Assembly (NCBI GenBank): GCA_937867335.1 | Contig: CALMKX010000377.1 | Span: 1 to 53,000 of the forward strand | Direction: 5' to 3' | Origin: an uncultured Acidobacteriota bacterium | Lineage (GTDB): Bacteria; Acidobacteriota; Thermoanaerobaculia; Multivoradales; SZUA-115 | DNA: 53,000 bases | Shown here: positions 24,487 to 32,392 of the stretch, one piece after another | How the letters are laid out: every line of letters starts with the position of its first letter | Numbering within the stretch: the stretch's first letter is position 1 | Position numbers and translations under genes: made by a program | Notes under the pieces: generated by a model | What the model saw: the letters and a program-made list of their open reading frames with translations, nothing else | What the model was told of the DNA's origin: nothing | Databases searched by the model: none

Positions 24487-24613
24487 GGCGGATCCGGTCC
24501 TGACGCCTCAGGGGCCCAGATTCGGGGTCTCTAAAGCCTCGAGCTCAGCTTCTATGAGGGCGAGGAGGGTGAGGTCGGGATCGCGGCCGGCAGCCTGAGC
24601 GATCCGGCGGTAG
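24419..24613 (-). repeat. 195-nt TPR-gene junction repeat, copy 1
   Basis: Covers the tail codons of the TPR gene at 24508, the 21-nt gap and the first ~23 codons of the gene at 22201. It matches 26306-26500 position by position with no length change, including the gap itself. This points to tandem duplication of whole TPR genes. Confidence 0.75.
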
Positions 24614-26373
24614 TTCTGCGCGAACATGGCCATACGATCTGCCGAGGCCGCCGGCCGGTCCCAGAAGCTGGGAAGCAGGGTCTCCACGGCCTCCCGGCTC
24701 GAAGTCAGGGCCTCGTCGACTCGGCCGAGGCCGCTGAACAAGATGGCTAGGTTGTTCAAGCTCATGGCCAGGTCGGAGGCAAACACTCTGGGATGTCCGC
24801 GGGCCAGGCATTTGCGCAGCTCCACAGCCTCCAGCGTCACGGAGAGTGCCTCGGGGAGCCTTCCCATGTCCCGCAAATCGGCGCCGAGGTTGCTGAGACT
24901 CATCGCCAGGTCGGGCAGGAAGCGGCTCGGCACTCGCCGGGCGAGGTCGCGGCGCAGCTCGACCGCCTGCTCGTTCGCCACCAGGCCTTCGTCCTGCCTC
25001 CCCAGCTCGCTGAGGCAAAGTGCCAGGTTGTTCAGACTCGTGGCCAGCTCGGGCTCGAACACGCCCGGCTGCCGGCTCGCCAGAGCGCGGTAGAGCTCGA
25101 CGGCTTCCGCGCTGATCCTCAAGGCGCCCTGTAGATGACCGAGCTCTGTGAGCCGAAATCCGAGATTGCTGAGGCTCGCTGCGAGCCTGGGCCGGTAGAC
25201 CTCTGGCTGCCCTTGGGCGAGCGAGCGAAAAAGCCGGGTGGCCTCTTCGGCTACGGCGAGCGCCTCCTCCAGGCGACCCAGCTCGCTCAAATCTGCACTC
25301 AAATTGTGCAGGCTCAGGGCCAGAGTCGGTAGGAAGGCGGCGGGGCGTTGCTCGGCGAGAGTCCGGTCCAGCGCGACGGCTTCGGTGCTCGCTCGCAGAG
25401 CATCCTCTTGCCGCCCCAGCGAGCTGAGCAGCAGGGCGAGGTTGCTCAGGCTCCGCGCCAGCTCGGGTTTGAAGGCATCCGGCCGGTCATCGGCCAGCAG
25501 TCGATAGATCTCTGTGGCACTCTCAGCCAGCACGAGGGCTTCATCCTGCCGCCCCAGGTCCGCGAGATCTTGCCCGAGGTTGTTGAGGCTTCGGGCCAAG
25601 GAATGGAGGGAGACGGTGTCCCGCCGAGCCAGCTGCTGATACAGATTCACAGCCTCCTGAGTCGCCGCAAGAGCCTCCGATCGCAGGCCACAGGCGCCGA
25701 GGTGTCGCCCCAGGCTGTTGAGCGATGAGGCCAGACCCTCCCGAAAGCGATCAGGGGTCTGCTTGTCCAGCTTTCGATAGATCGCGATCGCCTCCTCTGC
25801 CGCCGTCAGTGCCTCCTCGGGGCGTCCGACCTCCGCGTACGCCAGGCCCAAATTGCTCAAGCTGCGAGCGAGGTCGGGAGAAAGGGAACCGGGCCAAAGG
25901 TGGACCAGTTGCCGCTTCAGCTCCACGGCCTCCCGAGTGGAATGGAGGGACTGGTCGGGCTGCCCCACGGCGTCGAAGCAGCGGCCGAGGTTGTTCAGCA
26001 GCTGGGCCAGCCTGGCCTTCTGCGTGAGATCGAGCTCTCCATCCCCTCGCCGCACCAGAGCCACCGCCTGGAACGTCACGGCCAACGAGATCTCGCGGAG
26101 AGGCACGGAGTCTCGATAGCCGAGGGCCTCGCATTGATTGAGGATTCGTACCACCTGAACATCGTCCATCCCGGGCCCCACCATCCTCGCCAACACCTTC
26201 CCAACCGGATCCCCGGTCTCCACCGCCACGTCCAAAGCCGGCAGGGCCAGGCCCTCGAGGTTGCGCTCGAAGGCCAGCCGCAGCCACTCGCTACCCTCCG
26301 CCGCGTCGAGATCCTGGGCGATGCGGGCGTAGTGGGTGAGGAGGGGGGTGGGGTCGTCGAAAGCTGAGGCCAT
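24508..26373 (-). CDS. TPR scaffold protein with TGDP module (3)
   Basis: 621 residues from ATG 26373. N-terminus FDDPTPLLTHYARIAQDLDA, PALDVAVETGDPVGKVLA, SVPLREISLAVTFQAVAL. About ten TPRs follow (LARSLSNLGLAYAEVGRPEE and similar). The C-terminus RRIAQAAGRDPDLTLLALI then ELEALETPNLGP is nearly the same as that of the next gene upstream (26395) although the TPR arrays between differ, so ends are conserved and the middle varies. Ribosome site is weak; the conserved N-terminus fixes the start. Sits in a chain of four TPR genes behind CHAT-STAND (2). Confidence 0.85.
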   Translation of the reverse strand: MASAFDDPTPLLTHYARIAQDLDAAEGSEWLRLAFERNLEGLALPALDVAVETGDPVGKVLARMVGPGMDDVQVVRILNQCEALGYRDSVPLREISLAVTFQAVALVRRGDGELDLTQKARLAQLLNNLGRCFDAVGQPDQSLHSTREAVELKRQLVHLWPGSLSPDLARSLSNLGLAYAEVGRPEEALTAAEEAIAIYRKLDKQTPDRFREGLASSLNSLGRHLGACGLRSEALAATQEAVNLYQQLARRDTVSLHSLARSLNNLGQDLADLGRQDEALVLAESATEIYRLLADDRPDAFKPELARSLSNLALLLSSLGRQEDALRASTEAVALDRTLAEQRPAAFLPTLALSLHNLSADLSELGRLEEALAVAEEATRLFRSLAQGQPEVYRPRLAASLSNLGFRLTELGHLQGALRISAEAVELYRALASRQPGVFEPELATSLNNLALCLSELGRQDEGLVANEQAVELRRDLARRVPSRFLPDLAMSLSNLGADLRDMGRLPEALSVTLEAVELRKCLARGHPRVFASDLAMSLNNLAILFSGLGRVDEALTSSREAVETLLPSFWDRPAASADRMAMFAQNYRRIAQAAGRDPDLTLLALIEAELEALETPNLGP

Positions 26374-26500
26374 GGCCGATCCGGTTCTAACACCTCAGGG
26401 GCCCAGATTCGAGGTCTCTAAAGCCTCGAGCTTGGCTTCGATGGGAGCGAGTAGGGTGAGATCAGGATCGCGGCCGGCCGCTTGGGCGATCCGGCGGTAG
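26306..26500 (-). repeat. 195-nt TPR-gene junction repeat, copy 2
   Basis: Second copy of the junction described at 24419-24613, spanning the end of the gene at 26395 and the start of the one at 24508. A shorter, more diverged version of its coding part is seen at the start of the genes at 26395 (near 28560-28665) and 28680 (near 30000-30110). Confidence 0.75.
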
Positions 26501-28683
26501 TTCGCTGCGACCCGCCTCATTCGCTCTCTGAAAGCCTCTGGGTGGCGCTGGAAATACGGGCGTAGGGTCTCAATGGCCTCTCGGCTAACACCGAGGGCTT
26601 CCACAGGCCGCGCGACAGCAGCCAGTGCTTCACTCAGGCCATCTAAGCTGATCGCCAACCCAGGCAGCACAATATCGGGGTTCATCGAGGCCAACTCTCT
26701 GCAGAGCCCGATCGCCTCTTGGGTGGGCTGAAGCGCCTCCTGGTGTCGCCCAAGTGCCCGCAAGGCCATGCTCATGTTGACCAGGCCCATCGCCAGCTCG
26801 AAACCGGAGGCTCCGGGCCGCTCAGCATAGGACTGTCGATACAGGTGGGCTGCCTCCTCGGTGACCTTTAGGGCATCCGCGGGGCAGCCCGCCTCATAGC
26901 GGGCCTGGCCGAGATTCAAGAGTGAGCGGGCCAAGTCATCTCTGAACGCAGCCGGGAGGGTGGAGAACAGCTCGCGAAACAGCCTGACGGCCTCTTCGCT
27001 CATTCCCAGCGCGTCAGCGCTACGACCCAGCTCCGTCAACAGGACGCCCAGACTGCTCAAACTCATCGCCAGTTCGTGCCGGAACGTCGAGGGATGTACA
27101 GAAAACAGCTGCCGATAGAGCTCGATCGCCTCTCGAGTGATTGCCAGTGCTTCTTCGCGGTGCCCCGCTTCCCTGAGAGCCACGGCTTGATTGAGCAGCG
27201 ACGCAGCGAGCCCTTGGCGGAATACACCAGGCCGCTCAGCGAACAGCTGCCTACTGAGCTCGATCGCCTCTCGGTTGGTCTCAATGGCTGCCTCTCGCTG
27301 GCCGAACGTAGATTGGCGAAAGCCCAAGCTGCTCAAGGCGATCGCCAGCCTTTCTCTAAAGGCGGCAGGGCGTGCAGCGAAGAGCTGTCGATAGAACTCA
27401 ACACTCTCGAGGGTCACCTTAATCGCTTCCTCATGACAGCCCAATGTGCTGAGATCTCCACCGAGGTTAGCAAGGCCATCCGCCAAGCGGGACATGAATA
27501 CACCTGGCCGTTCCTTGAACCCCTGACGCTCCAGCTCAACGCTCTGACGGGCGATCGCGACGGCCTCCCTATGGCGGCCCACTGCGCGTAGACATGCACC
27601 CAGGTTGTGCAAGGAGCTGGCCCGCTCAGCATGGAAGGCATCGCGCCGCCTTGTGAACAACTGATTGAAGAGTTCAGTAGCCTCCAACGCCGCGCTCAGT
27701 GCCTGCTCAGGCCGGCCTGCTGCAGCATGGACCCCGCTGAGGTTGATCAGACTCCTCGCCAGGTCGTCTTGGAAGGCGTCGGGGCGTGCGTCGGAGAGCT
27801 GCCGCCTTAGCTCGACAGACTCTAGGCTGGCTGCCAGCGCTTCGTTGAGACGACCAAGATCATTGAGAAAGATGCCGAGGTTGCTCAGAATCGTGGCCAG
27901 TTCCTCACGGAAGGCACTGGGGCTCGTCGCGAACAACTGCCGCCTGAGCTCGAGAGCTTTTTCACAGGCTTTCAGAGCCTCCTCACGGCGGCCCAATTTA
28001 CTAAGAAATATGGAAAGCTGCTCCAGCGTAGTAGCCAGACCCTGGCGACTACCATCGGGGTCGATCGCGAAGAGCCCACGGGCCAATTCGAGAGCTTCTT
28101 GAGTAACCGCTAGGGCTTCCTCTTGGCGACCAACGGCGCCTAGCCGGTTGCCCAGCTTAGTAAGACTCGTGGCCAAACCCCATCGGGCCTGCTCATTGTG
28201 GGGCGCCAGTTGCCGATAAAGGCTTGTGGCCTCTTCAGTCGCCCGCAGAGCTTCCTGCTGGAGATTGAGGGCATTGAAGCGGATACCTAGGTTCAGTATC
28301 TGATCCCGCAAAGCGTCCTCGGCATCCCGGTGCCCTTCACTGGCCAACGCTCGAAGCCTACGAACCACCTCTTGGGTTACTGCCAGAGCCACCTCTCCTA
28401 AAGGGACCGAGCTCTGGTAGTCGGGCTCATTGCATCGCTCGACAATGGTTGCCAACAGACCGAATTCCACCCCTTCGTCGATCAAACCCGCCAACACCTT
28501 CCCCACCGGATCCCCGGTCTCCACCGCCACGTCCAAAGCCGGCAGCGCCAAGCGCTCGAGGTTGCGCTCGAAAGCCTGGCGCAGCCACTCGGCCGCCTCT
28601 TCCTCCTCGAGGTCCTGGGCCATGCGAGTGAAGTGGGTGAGGAACGGCGAGGGGTCGTCAGTCATGGGAGGCACGGCCCTCAT
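26395..28683 (-). CDS. TPR scaffold protein with TGDP module (4)
   Basis: 762 residues if started at ATG 28683, which overlaps the TGA of the upstream gene (ATGA, 28680-28683). A second ATG at 28665 (MTDDPSPFLTHFTRMAQDLE) matches the paralogues' N-terminus better, so either may be used. Module: PALDVAVETGDPVGKVLAGL and SVPLGEVALAVTQEVVRRL. A long TPR array follows, with lower GC and more A/T-ending codons than its neighbours (for example around 27000-28000), suggesting a different age or origin for this array. C-terminal tail RRIAQAAGRDPDLTLLAPI is shared with the gene at 24508. Confidence 0.85.
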   Translation of the reverse strand: MRAVPPMTDDPSPFLTHFTRMAQDLEEEEAAEWLRQAFERNLERLALPALDVAVETGDPVGKVLAGLIDEGVEFGLLATIVERCNEPDYQSSVPLGEVALAVTQEVVRRLRALASEGHRDAEDALRDQILNLGIRFNALNLQQEALRATEEATSLYRQLAPHNEQARWGLATSLTKLGNRLGAVGRQEEALAVTQEALELARGLFAIDPDGSRQGLATTLEQLSIFLSKLGRREEALKACEKALELRRQLFATSPSAFREELATILSNLGIFLNDLGRLNEALAASLESVELRRQLSDARPDAFQDDLARSLINLSGVHAAAGRPEQALSAALEATELFNQLFTRRRDAFHAERASSLHNLGACLRAVGRHREAVAIARQSVELERQGFKERPGVFMSRLADGLANLGGDLSTLGCHEEAIKVTLESVEFYRQLFAARPAAFRERLAIALSSLGFRQSTFGQREAAIETNREAIELSRQLFAERPGVFRQGLAASLLNQAVALREAGHREEALAITREAIELYRQLFSVHPSTFRHELAMSLSSLGVLLTELGRSADALGMSEEAVRLFRELFSTLPAAFRDDLARSLLNLGQARYEAGCPADALKVTEEAAHLYRQSYAERPGASGFELAMGLVNMSMALRALGRHQEALQPTQEAIGLCRELASMNPDIVLPGLAISLDGLSEALAAVARPVEALGVSREAIETLRPYFQRHPEAFRERMRRVAANYRRIAQAAGRDPDLTLLAPIEAKLEALETSNLGP

Positions 28684-30113
28684 CCGCCCAACCGGCTCCT
28701 AACCCGATCCACCTGCTCGGGGTCCGGGGGTCGGCCGGTCTGGTCGGACGTCCTGATGTACAAGCCATAGAGACTGCGCAGGTGATCGGCCATATCTCCC
28801 CACGAGCTGGTAACATGGGGCTCCAGGTCCCGCAGCCCCTCTTCAGCCGCCTCGAAGAGCTCCTCAGGTCGGCCCAGGTCCTTCAGCCAGTAGCAACGAC
28901 GGAAATGCAGCCGGGAGAGCTCGGGAGCGAAGCGCTCTGGCGCCTGGCCCAACACTGCGCGGAACCCGGCGATGGCGTCGGCCGTCGCGGCCAGCGCGTC
29001 CTCCAACCGGCCCACTTCCATCAGCTCGACACCCAGGTTGCGCAGACTGCCGGCCAGCTCGCCCACGAAGGCCGCCGGCCTTGCTCTGGCGAGCTCGCGG
29101 CGAATTCTCACGGCCTCCTCGGTCGGCGGAATCGCCTCCTCCCACCGCTCGAGATCCTCGAGCCAGGCGCCGAGGTTGTGGAGCGCTAACGCTAGCCCGG
29201 GCAGGAAGATTTCTGGTAGCTCAGCCGCCTGGGCTCGGCGCAGGGCAACCGCCTCCTCGAACCTCTCCTTGGCTTCGTCGTGGCGCCCCAGCTCCCGCAG
29301 CCTGCCCGCGAGATTGACCAGGCTGCTCGCCAGCCCGGGCGCAAACACCGAATATTGTCCAGCCACCAGGCCGCGGAAAATCGCCACGGCCTCCCGGTTC
29401 TCGGCGAGCGCCTCTTCCCTGCGCTTGAGCTCGCTGAGCACGATGCCGTTGCGGTTGACCGCGATCGCGAGGGATTCAAGACACTCCGGCGACGGGCTCT
29501 TCGCGAGCCGTCGTAGCATCGGCAGGGCTTCCTGCAATGCGGCGTAACTCTCCGGCCAACGGCCTTGGCGGCCGAGCAGCTCGGCTTGCCGTATCAGGGT
29601 CCTGGCCCAGCCCAAGAGATCCACCGTGGGATCGAGCTTGGAAAGCTCCCGCCAATGATCGGCAGCCTGCTGGCAGAAGAGCAGGGCCTGCTGCCATTCA
29701 CCCAGCTCCATCCAGCGGCCCGCGAGCTGGTCGTAGGCCTCAGCCAGCGCGAGCCACTGGTCCGGCTCCGGGGGAAAAGACAGGCTGCCCTGCAGCCAGA
29801 TCAACTGGGCCTGGGCGACCACAGCCGCCAGCTCCCGCAAGGGTACGGCGTTGCGCACGAAGGGCTGATCGCAACGGGCAGCGAGGCGTTCCACCAGGTG
29901 GGGGAGGGGGCGCTCATGGACCAACCCCGCCAACACCTTCCCCACCGGGTCCCCCGTCTCCACCGCCACGTCCAGCGCCGGCAGGGCCAGGCCCTCGAGA
30001 TCCCGCTCGAAGGCCAGGCGCAGCCACTCCTCTCCTTCCTCGCCATCGAGATCCTGAGCCAGGCGAGTGAAGTGGGTGAGCAGAGGGGTGGGGTCGCCGA
30101 AGACCGGGTCTAT
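28680..30113 (-). CDS. TPR scaffold protein with TGDP module (5), apparent ATA start
   Basis: About 477 residues. The module is complete only if translation begins upstream of the first usual start codon: the frame reads, from 30113, ATA-D-P-V-F-G-D-P-T-P-L-L-T-H-F, exactly where the paralogues have ATG (M-A-S-A-F-D-D-P-T-P-L-L-T-H-Y). GGAAGG sits about 9 nt before this ATA, a good ribosome site. The next usual start (GTG at 29969) would remove 48 residues of the conserved module. PALDVAVETGDPVGKVLAGL and NAVPLRELAAVVAQAQL follow, then a shorter TPR array (~7 repeats) and a tail TGRPPDPEQVDRVRSRLGG. It begins 44 nt after CHAT-STAND (2) and its stop overlaps the next gene's start. Confidence 0.8.
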   Translation of the reverse strand: MDPVFGDPTPLLTHFTRLAQDLDGEEGEEWLRLAFERDLEGLALPALDVAVETGDPVGKVLAGLVHERPLPHLVERLAARCDQPFVRNAVPLRELAAVVAQAQLIWLQGSLSFPPEPDQWLALAEAYDQLAGRWMELGEWQQALLFCQQAADHWRELSKLDPTVDLLGWARTLIRQAELLGRQGRWPESYAALQEALPMLRRLAKSPSPECLESLAIAVNRNGIVLSELKRREEALAENREAVAIFRGLVAGQYSVFAPGLASSLVNLAGRLRELGRHDEAKERFEEAVALRRAQAAELPEIFLPGLALALHNLGAWLEDLERWEEAIPPTEEAVRIRRELARARPAAFVGELAGSLRNLGVELMEVGRLEDALAATADAIAGFRAVLGQAPERFAPELSRLHFRRCYWLKDLGRPEELFEAAEEGLRDLEPHVTSSWGDMADHLRSLYGLYIRTSDQTGRPPDPEQVDRVRSRLGG

Positions 30114-30157
30114 GTCGAGGTCCCTTCCAGGTTGGTCGAGCCTCAGCCAGCAGCTGC

Positions 30158-32383
30158 CTATGCCGGGCCGATGAAATCCAACAGCTCGCCGGGGTCTTTC
30201 TGCATCTCCCGCCGGGTGTGGTGCTCGCCCAGCAGGTCCGGCAGCATGGGCTCGATCCAGCGGTCCCCGGGATAGGTGTCCCGCAGCAGCCGGGCCACCT
30301 GTACTTTCACGGCCCTGGGCTGGTCCTGGAACAGGCGCAAGCGATCCAGCACCGCGATGGCGTGCTCTTCGTCCCGGGCACCGGCCCAGGAGTTGAAGAC
30401 CGCCATAGCGCGGCCGATACCTTCGACCAGGATTGCCGGGATCGCGCGCTCGGCCGCCAGCTTCTGCCAGAAGCGCTGCTCTCGGCGAAGGATGTAGTCC
30501 AGCAGGTCGTCCCGCTCCCGCAGGGGCTTGTCCTCGAGCGCGGCCAGGGCCTGCATGTGGAGGTAGAGAACCCGCTGGTAGAAGCCGGCCGAGAGGTCAG
30601 GTGGTTCCTCCTCGGGCAGAGGCTTGTGAAGATGCCCCGCGAAAGCCGAGAGGGCGGCCAGATACGAGGCCCGGCGCTCCGCCAAGCCATTAGCCAGAGG
30701 CTGAAGGGTCCACCAGCGGCTGGCTGGGCCGCTCAGGAAGTCGCCCACACCGTCTCCCTCGGTCTGGAGGGCGTCCCACCAGCCGTAGGAGCCCCGAGCG
30801 AGCAAGATGAGCCGCACCTTGCCCCGCTCTAGCCGGTCCATCACCCGCACCAGGGGGATGAGCAGGTCCCGCCGCCTCTCGGCGTAGTCCACCACCGCCA
30901 GCACGGGCTTGTCCTTGGCCAGCAGAGCCTGGAGGTGCCTAGCTGCGGAGAGCTCGGCCCCTGGCTCGTCGCTGTAGAGCCCGGTCTCCCAACCCGCATT
31001 GCGCAGGCGCTGGCAAAGCTCGAGAGATAGGCGTGTCTTGCCCATGCCGCCGGCCCCGGTGTAGAGCCGCACGGCGGCGAGCGAGCCGTCGCCGCACCAA
31101 TCCGTGAGGCCGACCAGCTCCTCCTCTCGACCATGGAAGGGCACTACGCCGTACTCCGCCCGCAGCAAGGCGCCCGGCGGGGAGAAGTCCGGCCGCCACC
31201 GGGCCTCGGGAATCGAGAGCGGGCTCGGCCCCAGGCCCAGGCGCAGATGGGCCCCGGGATGGGCATAGACCTGGTAAGCCAGCCAGGCGGTGCTCGAAGG
31301 GTACTTCTCCCGCAGCGCCAGTCGGGCCTGCCGCGCAGCCCGCGCCACGGTAGCCCCGGCCTCCAGGGCGTTGTAGAAGCCAGTGGCGAAGAGAACCGCA
31401 AGGCTGTCGCGCACCTCCCACATCGGCCCCAAGAAGGCACCACAGCCGCAGGTCTGGAGGAAAAGGGGCACCCAGCCACCGAGGCGGGTGAGCCCGAGCG
31501 CCAGCCGGCTGCCCGCGCAGCTGTTGAAGAAGACCAAGGGACGGTCCCTGCGCAGGCGGTTCTCGATCAAGCCGTAGAGATCCCGGGGCCGGAGGTGCCG
31601 GCCCTCGGCCAGCTGGAACAAGGAGGCGTTGGGATCCTCGCCTTCGAAGCTCCCATGCCCCACGAAGTGGAGCACACCGCAGCCTCCTCGCGACAGCAGC
31701 TCCTCGACCTCCTCGAAGCGGGCCGATGCCAGAATCTTGGCTTCGACGCCTCCGTGGCGGCCGGCCAGCTCGGTGAAGAAGCGCCGCTCCCCCTCGGCAC
31801 GCAGCAGCGCGGGTGCCCCGGCCACCGAGCCGGTCTCGATCACACCCAGGCGACTGAGGCCGATCTCGTCGGCGCCGAGGTCCGAGGCCGGGGTGGTGCG
31901 GCCAGCGAGCCAGCGCACCAGCTCGAACTGGCAGCAGAGGAAGTCATCGTCGAAGGTCTCGCCGTAGGGTTTGACCAGTTCCCAGGGAATCCAGGGCTCG
32001 TCCGAGACGATCTGCAGGGTGGTGATCTTGTCGCGGACCTCTTCGTAAGCGCGTTGGAGAGCTTCCGGGAAGACCTCCCGATACAGCTCCCGGCCCAGGC
32101 CAGCGAGCTCTCGCTCGAACCTCCCCGGCGTCGCCTTGGCCACGTGCTCTCGCCCGTCGAGGCCGTGGAACAGCAGCAGCCGGCTCTCGAAGTAGGTCTC
32201 GAGCTTGCCGGGGCCGAGGATCAAATCGCCCTGGAGGCGGTGTCGGGTGTAGGGCACCCTGCCCGTGCCCGAGTGCAGCTCGAAGCGCAGGCGGGTGCCG
32301 CCGGCGACCTCCTCCGACTCGATGCGGAGGGTCAGGTCCGCGGCACCAGCCACTGATCTCGCTCGCTCGATCTCACTCATCAT
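30158..32383 (-). CDS. CHAT peptidase - STAND NTPase protein (2)
   Basis: 741 residues; ATG 32383 behind GAGGG, 9 nt after the stop of the large TPR-CHAT gene. Domain order equals the protein at 14340: an N-terminal beta-rich part, WIPWELV, LHFVGHG (His243), FFNSCAGS (Cys289), GAFLGPMWEVRD, the linker ALLRAEYGVVPFHGRE, Walker A TGAGGMGKTRLS (Lys449), VLAVVDYAE, and the C-terminal RWIEPMLPDLLGEH. Both dyad residues are present, so the peptidase should be competent. Four TPR genes follow immediately, mirroring the CHAT-STAND / TPR pairing at 14340-18941. Likely a ligand-gated protease of the same pathway. Confidence 0.88.
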   Translation of the reverse strand: MMSEIERARSVAGAADLTLRIESEEVAGGTRLRFELHSGTGRVPYTRHRLQGDLILGPGKLETYFESRLLLFHGLDGREHVAKATPGRFERELAGLGRELYREVFPEALQRAYEEVRDKITTLQIVSDEPWIPWELVKPYGETFDDDFLCCQFELVRWLAGRTTPASDLGADEIGLSRLGVIETGSVAGAPALLRAEGERRFFTELAGRHGGVEAKILASARFEEVEELLSRGGCGVLHFVGHGSFEGEDPNASLFQLAEGRHLRPRDLYGLIENRLRRDRPLVFFNSCAGSRLALGLTRLGGWVPLFLQTCGCGAFLGPMWEVRDSLAVLFATGFYNALEAGATVARAARQARLALREKYPSSTAWLAYQVYAHPGAHLRLGLGPSPLSIPEARWRPDFSPPGALLRAEYGVVPFHGREEELVGLTDWCGDGSLAAVRLYTGAGGMGKTRLSLELCQRLRNAGWETGLYSDEPGAELSAARHLQALLAKDKPVLAVVDYAERRRDLLIPLVRVMDRLERGKVRLILLARGSYGWWDALQTEGDGVGDFLSGPASRWWTLQPLANGLAERRASYLAALSAFAGHLHKPLPEEEPPDLSAGFYQRVLYLHMQALAALEDKPLRERDDLLDYILRREQRFWQKLAAERAIPAILVEGIGRAMAVFNSWAGARDEEHAIAVLDRLRLFQDQPRAVKVQVARLLRDTYPGDRWIEPMLPDLLGEHHTRREMQKDPGELLDFIGPA

Positions 32384-32392
32384 CTAGAGCCC

